A stretch of DNA of 39,248 bases from an uncultured Bacilli bacterium (GTDB lineage Bacteria > Bacillota_I > Bacilli_A > RF39 > UBA660). The stretch is taken from NCBI GenBank assembly GCA_947630585.1, contig CANRIE010000002.1, positions 1-39,248 on the forward strand, written 5' to 3'. Every line of letters starts with the position of its first letter. Position 1 is the first letter of the stretch. The notes under the pieces are model-generated. The model was not told the origin of the DNA, did no database searches, and worked only from the letters and a program-made list of their open reading frames with translations. The position numbers were made by a program, and so were the translations under genes. This document shows, piece after piece, positions 8,600 through 17,504 of the stretch.

Positions 8600-10018
8600 T
8601 TATTTGACATTTTTTATTTTAATATCATATTTAGACGGACCTGAAATAATATTGCCTTCTAAATCAAATCGTGAACCATGACATGGACAATCCCATGTTT
8701 TTTCAACTAAATTAAATAGTAAATTACATTTTAAATGAGGACATTTTCTTTTTACAATATAATTATGTCCTTGATTATCAATATACATAATCTTATCTTT
8801 ACTGTAAAAAATTAATTTATTCTTAGTAATCATACCTTTAAAGTAACCATTCATACTTTCATAAATATTAATACTTGAATTAACAAATTTCTTTAAAGTT
8901 ATTTTTCTTCTTGGTTTAAATAACTCTTTATATTCTTTATAACTTTTATTCTTCATGATTAAACTTGCTATTACTTTAGCACCTATATGACTTGAAAGTA
9001 AACCCCAAGTATTAAAACCCGTTATTATATACATATCTTTAAATATACTTCCAATAATTGGTAAATAATCATTCGTTACAATATCAATATTACTCCATAA
9101 ATTATCAATATTAGATAAGAAATTACTATTAATAACTTTATCAAATCCTAACTTATCATTTACTTTATTAGCAATCATTCGTGATCCTGTTAAATAAATT
9201 AATTTATCATCATAGAATCTTATTGAATGAACATCTTTATCTATATTAATAGCATTTATATGGTTCATTTCTAAATAAGATTCACCATACCCAATATAAG
9301 ATTTTTCAAGTCTTACTTTTAAAGGAAAGAATAAAGGTTTTAAAAAATAAGGATAATTAGTTGCAAAGATAATAATCTTACTTTGATAATCTTTTCTATT
9401 AGTTTTAATATTATAAATATCATTTTCTTTAGTAACTTCTAAAACATTAGTATCTTCTATAATTCTAACATAGTTAAGTAAATCAACTATCTTATTTAAA
9501 TATTTAATCGGATTTATTTCATATGATTCACTTGTTTTTAAACTGGCTTTAATATCTAAATTATTAAGTTTTAAATCGCTAAATTCAACTTTAAATTTAT
9601 TTTTATCTAAACTTGTTTTTATATTATTTAATTTCTTAATATTACTTTTACAAGTTGTAAATAAGTAAGAATCATTTTTAAAAAAATCACAATCAATATT
9701 ATATTCTTGAATATTACTTTCAAGTAGTTTCATACCATCAATTTGACTCTTGATATATGAGTCTATTTCCTTATCACTTATCTTACTTAAGATATCTTGT
9801 AAAACTGTAACTTTTGCAGTCATCTTAGAAGTTACTCCAGCAAGTATTTTATTTCTTTCTAAAATGGCTATTTTTAAATTACTTTTTTGAAGATAAAAAG
9901 CACTTAAGATTCCTGCTATTCCACCTCCAATAATAATAACATCAAAGTTATCTTCATTACTACTTTTTAAATCATTTTTTAAATAATTATTCCATAAACT
10001 TTCATTTTTCATATTCAT
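8600..10018 (-). CDS. FAD-dependent oxidoreductase with C-terminal Rieske [2Fe-2S] domain
   Basis: About 472 residues. An N-terminal dinucleotide-binding motif, VIIIGGGIAGILSAFYL, is followed by an acidic-end strand (IAILERN), typical of DAO-type FAD enzymes. The last 80 residues carry both halves of a Rieske iron-sulfur site: CPHLKC and CPCHGS, giving the Cys-X-His and Cys-X-X-His ligands. The layout matches the B. subtilis YhfW type; the substrate is unknown. The frame extends upstream to 10051, but that part lies in the preceding gene's terminator, so a start at 10018 or 10012 is preferred, with a weak ribosome site. It is a soluble protein with no signal peptide, and its relation to the neighbours is unclear. 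Confidence 0.85.
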   Translation of the reverse strand: MNMKNESLWNNYLKNDLKSSNEDNFDVIIIGGGIAGILSAFYLQKSNLKIAILERNKILAGVTSKMTAKVTVLQDILSKISDKEIDSYIKSQIDGMKLLESNIQEYNIDCDFFKNDSYLFTTCKSNIKKLNNIKTSLDKNKFKVEFSDLKLNNLDIKASLKTSESYEINPIKYLNKIVDLLNYVRIIEDTNVLEVTKENDIYNIKTNRKDYQSKIIIFATNYPYFLKPLFFPLKVRLEKSYIGYGESYLEMNHINAINIDKDVHSIRFYDDKLIYLTGSRMIANKVNDKLGFDKVINSNFLSNIDNLWSNIDIVTNDYLPIIGSIFKDMYIITGFNTWGLLSSHIGAKVIASLIMKNKSYKEYKELFKPRRKITLKKFVNSSINIYESMNGYFKGMITKNKLIFYSKDKIMYIDNQGHNYIVKRKCPHLKCNLLFNLVEKTWDCPCHGSRFDLEGNIISGPSKYDIKIKNVK

Positions 10019-10040
10019 CTTTATTAGTATTAACAAAACT

Positions 10041-10067
10041 AAAAAAAACATCCCTAAATTAGGGAGT
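10041..10067 (-). terminator. Intrinsic terminator after the VirD4-like gene
   Basis: Minus strand: CTCCCTAA and TTAGGGA arms, then a run of eight T. It follows the stop of the VirD4-like gene directly and argues against an upstream start for the oxidoreductase gene. Confidence 0.75.
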
Positions 10068-10073
10068 TTTCAC

Positions 10074-11396
10074 TTATAATTCATAAGTTTTAATATCTGG
10101 TAATTCTCTTTCCTCAAATTGGACTTCGATATTACTATCTGGATTAAGTTTATAATCAGGTGTTAATTTAGTTTTATAAGGTAAAAGTCTTGGAAGTAAG
10201 ATAATCGCTTCAAATATTTTCATATCTTTTAATTCTTGAACACTAATTAACCGTTCATGTTTTTCAGTTTCGCCACACATTATACTAATTTCATCCATTG
10301 TAGAAAAGTCATTACTTCTTAAATAAATAATATTACTAAAACCTAATTTAAGAATATTTATATCATTATAGTTAGCTTTTAATTCCGTGAAACTTTTAAT
10401 AGCACATAAGAATCTTATTTTAATACTTCTTGCATAATTAAGAATATTAGAAAAATCTTTAATTGGAGCTATTTCATCAAAATTATCTAAGATAAAATTA
10501 ACCATATCTTTAACACCATAATATTTAATAGCCTCATATAATTGATTTAATAAAAGTGAGGTTAAAGAATTAGCATATAAACTATCTCCAACTATAACAA
10601 TGGCAAATTTTTCTTTTAGTATTTCTTCAAATTTAAATTCACTTTTAGAAAGTAATTTTGATAAATTAGTTCTAGATACATAAGCTTTAATTTTATAATT
10701 GAAAACGGATATGATACTATTTTTAACATCATCTGGTGCATTTAAAGTACCTGTTAATAGCATATAAATTGAATTAGTTTTACTTAAACTATTCATTAAT
10801 TTTAAACTTTTTTCATTATCACTTAAACTATTAACAATTAAATAAATACTATTTAAGTTAATCTCTTCTTCCTTAGCATTTTCGAATAAATATAAACTTA
10901 TTCCTTTAAAGAAATCAATTGTTACATTAGTCCAATAAGGATCTGATTCATTAGTATCCGAAAATAGATAGTAACCTATTTCATCAAGTAAGTTATAAGC
11001 TAAATCAAAGTTATCTTTTTTATAAAGTTCATATGGTAAACTTAATGGATTAAAGCAAGTACTTAATTTTGGATTTTCAAAATTAAAAATATAAGTTTTA
11101 TAGTTTGATGCTTCAAGTTCATTTTTAACCTTCGCATATTCTTCACCTTTCTTATCAATTATAACCATTGATTCTCCTGATTTAATTGTTGTTCTCATAA
11201 ATGGCAAGACAACACTTTGAGTTTTCCCACTTCCGGTTCCTGCTATAACAAGCGTGTGGCCATCCTTACCTTCGACATAAACTTTGTCCTTATCATAGAT
11301 AAGTGGAATTCCATTTTTAAAATTTCCTGATGTTAAATTATTTTCAGTTAAACTATCAAGTATTTCTCTGGTTGTTGCTAATCTAGCATATTTCAT
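10074..11396 (-). CDS. VirD4/TraG-type coupling ATPase, isolated
   Basis: 440 residues. Walker A is AGTGSGKT at residues 52-59, followed by VVLPFMRTTIKSGESMVIIDKKGEEY, the typical start of the TraG/VirD4 nucleotide-binding domain. FILDNFDEIAPI near residue 305 is the Walker B, and RSIKIRFLCAIKSFTEL fits the arginine-finger/sensor strand. The N-terminal membrane segments usual in VirD4 are absent, so this is probably a soluble hexameric ATPase. No relaxase or other type IV secretion genes are in the window. It may be an orphan from a conjugative element or serve another transport or DNA-handling role. The start follows GGAGGG. A small AraC-type gene diverges from it. Confidence 0.85.
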   Translation of the reverse strand: MKYARLATTREILDSLTENNLTSGNFKNGIPLIYDKDKVYVEGKDGHTLVIAGTGSGKTQSVVLPFMRTTIKSGESMVIIDKKGEEYAKVKNELEASNYKTYIFNFENPKLSTCFNPLSLPYELYKKDNFDLAYNLLDEIGYYLFSDTNESDPYWTNVTIDFFKGISLYLFENAKEEEINLNSIYLIVNSLSDNEKSLKLMNSLSKTNSIYMLLTGTLNAPDDVKNSIISVFNYKIKAYVSRTNLSKLLSKSEFKFEEILKEKFAIVIVGDSLYANSLTSLLLNQLYEAIKYYGVKDMVNFILDNFDEIAPIKDFSNILNYARSIKIRFLCAIKSFTELKANYNDINILKLGFSNIIYLRSNDFSTMDEISIMCGETEKHERLISVQELKDMKIFEAIILLPRLLPYKTKLTPDYKLNPDSNIEVQFEERELPDIKTYEL

Positions 11397-11456
11397 TTTT
11401 CATCCCTCCAACACTTACCATTAAATCATAAAATTATAGAACTTTTTTAAACAAAA

Positions 11457-11485
11457 TTGACTTATTTTCTAAATTATGATAAAAT
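11457..11485 (+). promoter_or_regulatory. Promoter of the AraC-type regulator gene
   Basis: TTGACT (11457-11462), 17-bp spacer ending in TGA, TAAAAT (11480-11485): a good sigma-A site with extended -10, 23 bp before the start codon. Confidence 0.7.
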
Positions 11486-11508
11486 ATCTCCCATAAAAAG
11501 GAGTTATT

Positions 11509-11976
11509 ATGTATTCAAATTCTTTAATAATTAAAGTTTTAAATTATTTAAATTCCAATTTATATCAAAAAATAGAATTAGATTCTCTAGCTCAAGTATT
11601 TCATTATAATAAGTTTTATTTGATAAGACTATTTAAGAAAGAACTTGGGATAACTATCAATGACTATCTTAATCAAATGCGAATTTATAATTCTTTAGAG
11701 CTAATTGTTAATCCTAATTATTCTTGTTTAAAAGCTGCTCTTACGTTTGGATTTTCAAGTTTAGAATATTACTCTGAAACATTCAAAGATATAATTGGCA
11801 TTAGTCCTTTAAAATATCGAGCATTTTATTTAAAGAAAGATAACTTAACTGATGATACTAAAAATTTAGTAATTAACAAAGTTATTAATCTTCATAATCT
11901 AAAAGAAAAAAGTAATTATTATCTTAGAAATACTAAACCTAAAAGTTTTGTTAAAGTTAAAAAAAGATTTACTTAA
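11509..11976 (+). CDS. Small AraC-family DNA-binding regulator
   Basis: 155 residues. The first about 105 form a complete AraC-type double helix-turn-helix: IELDSLAQVFHYNKFYLIRLFKKELGI for the first and AALTFGFSSLEYYSETFKDIIGISP followed by KYR for the second. There is no N-terminal ligand-binding domain, as in the SoxS/MarA class; instead a basic tail of about 45 residues follows (VKVKKRF at the end). AAGGAG lies seven bases before the ATG. The gene diverges from the VirD4-like gene and overlaps the 3' end of gltX by 8 bp convergently. The target genes cannot be deduced. Confidence 0.85.
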   Translation: MYSNSLIIKVLNYLNSNLYQKIELDSLAQVFHYNKFYLIRLFKKELGITINDYLNQMRIYNSLELIVNPNYSCLKAALTFGFSSLEYYSETFKDIIGISPLKYRAFYLKKDNLTDDTKNLVINKVINLHNLKEKSNYYLRNTKPKSFVKVKKRFT

Positions 11977-13636
11977 GGCTCTCAAGGCACTTTGTAAATC
12001 TTTCTTTTATTTTACCTTTTCCAAGTAAAGTCATGATTATAAATAAATCAGGGGTATTAGTTTTACTAGTTAAACTAACGCGAATTACACCGGTTACATC
12101 AGCTATATTTCCTTTATAGGCATCAGGATTCTTTTTATAGTCTTTAATGTTTGCTGCGTATCCTAGTTTTTCACACATTTCTTTGACTTTATTAAACCAA
12201 ATATCTTTATCAGATAAATCTAAATATTCATCATAATAAGTATTTAAAATTGTTTTTATTTCTTCTTTATCAGTTATTTTAGTAAATTCATAATTAATAT
12301 CTTTAAATAATTCATCAAACATATAGAATACGAATCCTCTAATACTTGAATAACTAACATAATCTTTCCGTGGTTTCTCTCCTTCTCTTTCAATATTGAA
12401 AACTTTAATTGCATATTCTTTATTATTTACTAACACATCATGAAACTCTTTATCGAATTCATTGGTCCAAATAAGTAAATTATCATATATTTCACTTGCT
12501 TTCATCTTACCAAAGTAATTTTTAGAAATATTAAATAATTTTGCTGTATCAAATAAAGTTCCACTGGCACTTATCTTTTTAAAATCATATTTAAAATCAT
12601 TGATATCCCCGTCAGGATTATTATCAAGCCATTCTTCAAAGTTTGAGTTTGCTATTGTCATTAAATATAGTTTAACTGCTTCTTTAGGAATTCCTTCTTT
12701 ATGATAATATTCAACACTTGCTTCTGGATCTTTTCTTTTAGATAATTTTCGTCTTACTCCGTTTTCATCAATTTTCATGACTAACCCAAGGTGAGCATAC
12801 TTTGGTTTTTCAAAGCCAAATATCTCAAATAATTGGTCATGAATTGGAAATGATGCAATCCATTCTTCTCCTCTCATAATATGAGTAGTTCGCATTAAAT
12901 GATCATCTACTAAATGAGCAAAGTGATAAGTTGGTAATTTATCAGTTGATTTAATCAAAACAACATCTAAATCATTTTCAGGAAATTCTATATCTCCTCT
13001 TGCTAAATCATTTAAAATAATTTTTTTGTTGAAGTTGCCAGGTGATTTTAATCTTACAACGAACTCTTCCCCATTTTTAATTCTTGTAATTGCTTCATCA
13101 ATATCCATACTCCTACACTTAGCAAATGAACCGTAATAACCTATTCTTTCTTTATTTAATTCTTGAATTTCTCTCGTTTCATCAAGTTCATGGGATGTGC
13201 AAAAGCAAGGATAAGCAAGTCCTCTTAAAACTAAGTCTTTCGCGAAAGTATGATAAATTTCCATTCTTTCACTTTGAATATAAGGTCCATATTCTCCTAT
13301 ACTATGTTCTTCATCAATCATTCCTTCATCTGGTATAATATCAAAGTTTTTTAAATCGTTAAGTATTCCAGTTATACCATTTTCAACACTTCTTTTTTGG
13401 TCTGTATCTTCAATTCGAAGATAAAAAACTCCATCCGTTTCTTTAGCTACCTTATAGGCTTGAAATGCTCCAAGTAAGCTTCCCATATGAACAAAACCAG
13501 TTGGACTTGGTGCAAACCTAGTTACAATTGCCCCCTCTTTTAGATTCCTTTTTGGATACATTGCTTCATAGTCAGCTACTGTCTTAGTAACATCTGGAAA
13601 CATCGCATCAGCAAGCTCCCTTAATTTATTTTCCAT
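11969..13636 (-). CDS. gltX: Glutamyl-tRNA synthetase
   Basis: 555 residues, a class I aminoacyl-tRNA synthetase that charges tRNA-Glu. The HIGH-type signature is FAPSPTGFVHMGSLLGAF near residues 41-58. The ATP-binding KMSKS loop is RRKLSKRKDP. The YLRIEDTDQKRS and MRGEEWIASFPIHDQLFEIFG segments are typical of the GluRS catalytic core. It is longer than the common 480-residue form; the C-terminal anticodon-binding part is extended. Good AAGGAG ribosome site. It follows the Rel/SpoT gene with a 46-bp gap, so the two are likely cotranscribed, placing charging and stringent-response functions together. Confidence 0.95.
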   Translation of the reverse strand: MENKLRELADAMFPDVTKTVADYEAMYPKRNLKEGAIVTRFAPSPTGFVHMGSLLGAFQAYKVAKETDGVFYLRIEDTDQKRSVENGITGILNDLKNFDIIPDEGMIDEEHSIGEYGPYIQSERMEIYHTFAKDLVLRGLAYPCFCTSHELDETREIQELNKERIGYYGSFAKCRSMDIDEAITRIKNGEEFVVRLKSPGNFNKKIILNDLARGDIEFPENDLDVVLIKSTDKLPTYHFAHLVDDHLMRTTHIMRGEEWIASFPIHDQLFEIFGFEKPKYAHLGLVMKIDENGVRRKLSKRKDPEASVEYYHKEGIPKEAVKLYLMTIANSNFEEWLDNNPDGDINDFKYDFKKISASGTLFDTAKLFNISKNYFGKMKASEIYDNLLIWTNEFDKEFHDVLVNNKEYAIKVFNIEREGEKPRKDYVSYSSIRGFVFYMFDELFKDINYEFTKITDKEEIKTILNTYYDEYLDLSDKDIWFNKVKEMCEKLGYAANIKDYKKNPDAYKGNIADVTGVIRVSLTSKTNTPDLFIIMTLLGKGKIKERFTKCLESLK

Positions 13637-13682
13637 AGTTCATCTCTCCTTAAAAACTTTTATTATTTTATCTAAATATATC

Positions 13683-15140
13683 TTATTTGTCAACACTTTC
13701 TGATGCTTTTATAAACTCTAAAATTTTATTTCTCGCGGTTGGCGTTACAACTTTATCAAGCCATTCTTCTTTTGGAATATACGCTTCACTATCAGTTATA
13801 ATTCTTACTCTATCTTGATTTCCTAAAACATAGTCAACAGGAACGGCTTCATCATTTACAATAGCTGCAACCATCGTATTTCCTATATCCGTATGAATTT
13901 TATAAGCAAAATCAATAACTGTTGCTCCATCAGGAAGTTCTATAACTTCACCACTTGTTGTATAAACATAAATATTACTTGAAAATAATTCTTTTTTAAT
14001 ACTAGTAACAAACTCTATATTATCAAGAATCGTACTATCGAGTTCTTTAATTGATTTAAAGAATTGAAAATTATCTTCTAAATCTTTTTGCATTAAATTC
14101 CTGGCATTATTTTTATACTTAAACCAATAAGATGTAAGACCAAAAATAGCCACTCTTTCCATATCAAAAGTTCTAATTTGAAATTGTAATAAATGGTTAT
14201 CTCTCCCAAATACTGTTGTATGAATTGATTTATACATATTAGTCTTTGGCTTTGCTATATAATCTTTAAATCTACTATTAATTGGAGTAAAATGTTCATG
14301 AATTAGCATTAAAGCAAGATAACAATCTTTAACGTTTTTAGTTAAAACTTTAATACACATTAAATCATGTATCATTTCAAAATTAACTTTCGTAAGTAAT
14401 TTTTTATATATACTATAATTATCTTTATATCTTATTTCAAATTTAGCTTTAACCCCATTCTTTTTAAATATTGCTTCAACTTCCTTTTTAGTTTCTTCAA
14501 GTATTTCTTTCGTCTCTTTTTTTAAGTCTTCGCGTTGTTTATTAATATCTCCATATAAACTAGGTTTTAAATATTTAAAAGCAATATTTTCAAGTTCATC
14601 TTTTATTTTACATGCTCCAATATAATATGCTAATGGAACATAAATTTCTAACGTTTCCAAAGCCTTTGATTGTTGTTTTTCTAAACTTTTATATTCAAGT
14701 GTTCTCATATTATGTAGTCTATCTGATAATTTTATAATAATAATTCTTGGATCTTTCGCAAGACTTACTATTAATCTTCGAAGATTAATTGCTGATAATT
14801 CTTTTTTATCATTAAAGTCAATTTTAGTCATCTTGGTAACTCCATCAACTAAATCGCGAACGGTTTTATTAAATCTTTTTTCAACATCTTCTAAAGTTGA
14901 TTCGGTATCTTCAACAACATCATGAAGCATTCCAGCACATAATGTATCAATATCAGCATGCATTTCAGCTAAAAAATAAGTTACATACAAGGGATGGATA
15001 ATATAAGGCTCCCCACTTGCTCTTTTTTGGTCTTGATGATACCTTCTAGCATAATCATAGGCTTTTCTTAATTTAGGTACATCAAACGGAGCATAACTTA
15101 TAACCAATTTTTCTAAATCATTATATGAAATGTTACTCAT
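13683..15140 (-). CDS. Rel/SpoT-family (p)ppGpp enzyme, truncated, synthetase site altered
   Basis: About 485 residues from the ATG at 15140, five bases after AGGTGA. The HD hydrolase domain is intact: IIHPLYVTYFL, GMLHDVVEDTES and IIKLSDRLHNMRTL. The synthetase-like domain keeps RFKDYIAKPKTNMYKSIHTT, but the catalytic E-V-Q-I-R-T motif reads QFQIRT, with Gln for the catalytic Glu, and the following Glu-Met-His...Ala-His-Trp region reads FDMERVAIFGLTSYW. A TGS domain (VIELPDGATVIDFAYKIHT) ends the protein; the helical, zinc and ACT domains of full-length Rel (about 730 residues) are missing. It is therefore probably a ppGpp hydrolase with weak or no synthetase activity. Confidence 0.9.
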   Translation of the reverse strand: MSNISYNDLEKLVISYAPFDVPKLRKAYDYARRYHQDQKRASGEPYIIHPLYVTYFLAEMHADIDTLCAGMLHDVVEDTESTLEDVEKRFNKTVRDLVDGVTKMTKIDFNDKKELSAINLRRLIVSLAKDPRIIIIKLSDRLHNMRTLEYKSLEKQQSKALETLEIYVPLAYYIGACKIKDELENIAFKYLKPSLYGDINKQREDLKKETKEILEETKKEVEAIFKKNGVKAKFEIRYKDNYSIYKKLLTKVNFEMIHDLMCIKVLTKNVKDCYLALMLIHEHFTPINSRFKDYIAKPKTNMYKSIHTTVFGRDNHLLQFQIRTFDMERVAIFGLTSYWFKYKNNARNLMQKDLEDNFQFFKSIKELDSTILDNIEFVTSIKKELFSSNIYVYTTSGEVIELPDGATVIDFAYKIHTDIGNTMVAAIVNDEAVPVDYVLGNQDRVRIITDSEAYIPKEEWLDKVVTPTARNKILEFIKASESVDK

Positions 15141-15160
15141 ATCCATCACCTACCATTAAT

Positions 15161-15189
15161 ATTATATAGAAAAAATGACTTAAAATCAA
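15161..15189 (-). promoter_or_regulatory. Promoter of the rel/spoT-gltX operon
   Basis: Minus-strand TTGATT (15184-15189), 17-bp spacer, TATAAT (15161-15166), about 20 bp upstream of the start codon. Confidence 0.7.
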
Positions 15190-15226
15190 CATTTTAAATC
15201 ACTTTCTTAATATTTTCTTAATATTT

Positions 15227-17197
15227 TTATTCAGGCAAACCTATTGTGTAGGCAGTATCAGGACTCATCCCATCTCCCGAAGTTATTATTACTTCAGACT
15301 TTAGAAAAATAGTAGGACGTGTGGCTTGAAGATCATATGGTTGAACAGTAGTAAGACCACCATCATAATTTGCTCGAAATACTTGATAAGATGAGGTATT
15401 TGTAGTAGCTGGTGTTATTAACCATAAATTTTGTAGAGTATCATTACTACCACCTCCTAATATTGCTGAAAACATTTCTCCTACTCGAGGTAGTCCAACG
15501 AGTCCTGTCCATGTACTACTTGTTTTTGTACAATTTTTAGTTGTTTCGTTAATATCTTCTTCTAAACATATAGCTATTTTATAATTTCCTTTCGATGAAT
15601 ATGTACTTACAGTTCCTAAATAATATGTTCCTTCTGTTATATATTTTTTTAAATTATCAGTTAGCCACACGTTATTTAAATAATAACCCCACCAACTATC
15701 ATTACCATTCACTGAGTGTTCCCAACTTGTATCGTTTAAAATATATGAATAACTTTTTCTTAATATATTATTTTTTTCATCTCTTACATAATCTGTACTT
15801 ATTAATTTAGTTGTTCCATTATCTTCTACATTAATTATTCTATAAATTTTATCATCTACTTTGACATACTCCCCACTTAATCTTGTATTTACTTTTTCAT
15901 TCGCTTTTCCAATTTCTTTATCCACTTTTATACGATAAGGATTGTCCTTGCTTCCATCTCCAACGTCTGTAATCAAAACTTTAGATTTTAAATTAACAAC
16001 AGGACGCGGAGATGCACTAGAAAGAGAGCTTTGACAAGCATTATGATAACCATTAGTATCTACTATTTGAATCATATTTTTACTTTCACATGGAGTTATT
16101 AATTTCCAATAATAGCCTATATTTAAATATCCATTTTTATAAGCATCAGAAGTAGTGCCTAATTTTAGATAACTTTGATAATATTCATATGTATTTAATA
16201 AACCAACAGCTCCATTTACTATTTTTCCCGTAATTGGTGGTTTTTTTGGCGTAGTACCAAGATAAGATGAATTCCAACTAGCATCTTCTACAATTGTTTC
16301 TTCATAATTATATAAGGTACTCAAGAAATCTTCATTTAACCATTGATATATCCATGAACCTTCATAGGTTGAAGTTTCATTCCAGTGTAACGATCCCATT
16401 AAATCTTGAGTAATTATTTTTATTGTCTCATCAGGATTAATTGCTACTATTCTCCATAGTTTTCCGGAATACCAGATATAATTGAAATTAATTGTCTCAT
16501 TACTACCTGATAAATAAATTGTTCCATCCGTATCTGTTATAGAATTGCTATCATTTATCTTTTCTTTAATAGTTTTATATAATGATATACCAACAGATTT
16601 TTCTTCAAAATCTCCATTTACTGATACTTTGATACTTGCAAATACATCATTATTCCATACTTTACTTGAGTAATCAGCACCTTCTATATCTCCAATACTA
16701 ACTTCATCTGTTATCCACATATATAATCTATATTTAATACTTGTCTTAGTTTTAGTATTAGATGCAATTGTATTAACCCATATTTTTGTGTTATCTATCT
16801 CCTCATAAGTTCCATCTTCAATAACTGGAGTAACTTCATCACCTACTATTTCTTCAAGTCTAAATCTTAAGAATTTATCATCAAGTCTTGTTTTTCTTGT
16901 TTCATGTTCTTCTCCATGATTTATTAATATTTCATAATAAATATCTTTAGAATATGTATTCTTGCCTTCAATTGTAAATTCAAAATAAGTTTCAGGGTCA
17001 TAACTACTCCTTGGCATCATTAATTCAGCATTAATGACAGTATTACTTTCGGTATATTTCATAAATACATCGCCTGCAACTAAGACTTGATTTTCAGTTG
17101 TATTTACAAATATAAAATAAGCAAAAGCTCCACTTATTACCCCTACCATAACTAATAAGGTTATTAGTCCTACTATTAATATTTTTTTATTATTCAT
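15227..17197 (-). CDS. Exported variable-type surface protein A, two C-type-lectin-like (DUF6273-like) modules
   Basis: 656 residues. A hydrophobic N-terminal segment (IVGLITLLVMVGVISGAFAYFIF) ends in a TasA/camelysin-like signal, then a beta-rich region with QVLVAGDVFMKYTESN, nearly the same as in surface protein C. Two modules follow. Each begins with a NFNYIWYSGKLWRIVAIN-type strand and ends with WxLITP, about 25 variable residues, then RP and a GDGS/GDGM motif. The variable stretches are at 16011-16108 and 15313-15424. They resemble DGR variable repeats in position but use AT-rich codons like the rest of the gene and do not match the template at 34284-34388. The gene is read through a long leader with an internal terminator. 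No LPXTG motif; it may stay membrane-anchored. Family name from memory. Confidence 0.85.
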   Translation of the reverse strand: MNNKKILIVGLITLLVMVGVISGAFAYFIFVNTTENQVLVAGDVFMKYTESNTVINAELMMPRSSYDPETYFEFTIEGKNTYSKDIYYEILINHGEEHETRKTRLDDKFLRFRLEEIVGDEVTPVIEDGTYEEIDNTKIWVNTIASNTKTKTSIKYRLYMWITDEVSIGDIEGADYSSKVWNNDVFASIKVSVNGDFEEKSVGISLYKTIKEKINDSNSITDTDGTIYLSGSNETINFNYIWYSGKLWRIVAINPDETIKIITQDLMGSLHWNETSTYEGSWIYQWLNEDFLSTLYNYEETIVEDASWNSSYLGTTPKKPPITGKIVNGAVGLLNTYEYYQSYLKLGTTSDAYKNGYLNIGYYWKLITPCESKNMIQIVDTNGYHNACQSSLSSASPRPVVNLKSKVLITDVGDGSKDNPYRIKVDKEIGKANEKVNTRLSGEYVKVDDKIYRIINVEDNGTTKLISTDYVRDEKNNILRKSYSYILNDTSWEHSVNGNDSWWGYYLNNVWLTDNLKKYITEGTYYLGTVSTYSSKGNYKIAICLEEDINETTKNCTKTSSTWTGLVGLPRVGEMFSAILGGGSNDTLQNLWLITPATTNTSSYQVFRANYDGGLTTVQPYDLQATRPTIFLKSEVIITSGDGMSPDTAYTIGLPE

Positions 17198-17260
17198 TTT
17201 ATCATACTCCTATTCTATTTATATTTTAACATGTTCTGCCCCTAAATACAAATCATATTT

Positions 17261-17306
17261 AAAAAGACATATAAAACCTAGTATTATTCTACCAGTTTTA
17301 TATGTC
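17261..17306 (-). terminator. Leader terminator (attenuator candidate) of surface gene A
   Basis: Minus-strand stem of 12 bp, GACATATAAAAC (17295-17306) with GTTTTATATGTC (17266-17277), followed by TTTTT. It lies between the leader ORF and the ribosome site of gene A, so transcription must pass it to express the gene. An almost identical hairpin lies before gene B and a related one before gene C. Confidence 0.8.
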
Positions 17307-17339
17307 GAAATTCATCGTTTATTGTAATTTCATTTTGTA

Positions 17340-17414
17340 TTAATTTTGATACACCCCCCCCATTGTTATCAAATTGTCAACATATTTTCTTGATACATTA
17401 ATTAATTTTAACAT
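17340..17414 (-). CDS. Leader ORF of surface gene A, 24 codons, with poly-G tract
   Basis: ATG at 17414 with AGGTGA five bases upstream, about 22 bp after the predicted transcription start. The peptide ends KYVDNLITMGGVYQN. The leader ORF of gene B gives KYVNNLITTGGVYQ and that of gene C MYVNYLSTLGGGYH, so the pattern is kept over three loci. The two Gly codons come from a run of eight G. With one more G the frame would not stop at 17340 but continue to a TAA at 17284-17286, inside the terminator loop; with one fewer G it stops before the hairpin. No function of the peptide itself is known; a role in attenuation is inferred. Confidence 0.6.
   Translation of the reverse strand: MLKLINVSRKYVDNLITMGGVYQN
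17354..17361 (-). repeat. Homopolymeric G8 tract in leader of gene A
   Basis: Eight G on the coding (minus) strand in a sequence otherwise very poor in G. TTGATA before and TATCAA after the tract form an inverted repeat. Runs like this commonly change length by slippage. Confidence 0.85.
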
Positions 17415-17442
17415 GAGGGTCACCTACCTTTAATCTATTACT

Positions 17443-17471
17443 ATGATATCATGTTTAATTAGTTTTGACAA
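17443..17471 (-). promoter_or_regulatory. Extended -10 promoter of surface gene A
   Basis: Minus-strand TTGTCA (17466-17471), 17-bp spacer, TGA-TATCAT with the -10 at 17443-17448 inside the palindrome ATGATATCAT. The same TGATATCAT lies before gene B and TGATATGAT before gene C, each followed by the leader ORF. Confidence 0.65.
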
Positions 17472-17504
17472 CTACTAATTTTTTATAATTTACATTATTA
17501 TAAT

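Noticed and set aside
15313..16108. Variable-looking stretches of gene A as active DGR targets
   Set aside because: Codon use is as AT-rich as the flanks and there is no match to the local template, so activity is not supported, although the fold is the same.
17354..17361. Poly-G tracts as mere sequencing errors
   Set aside because: Three independent loci have the tract at the same place and codon phase, so the tracts are real; their exact lengths may still be miscalled.
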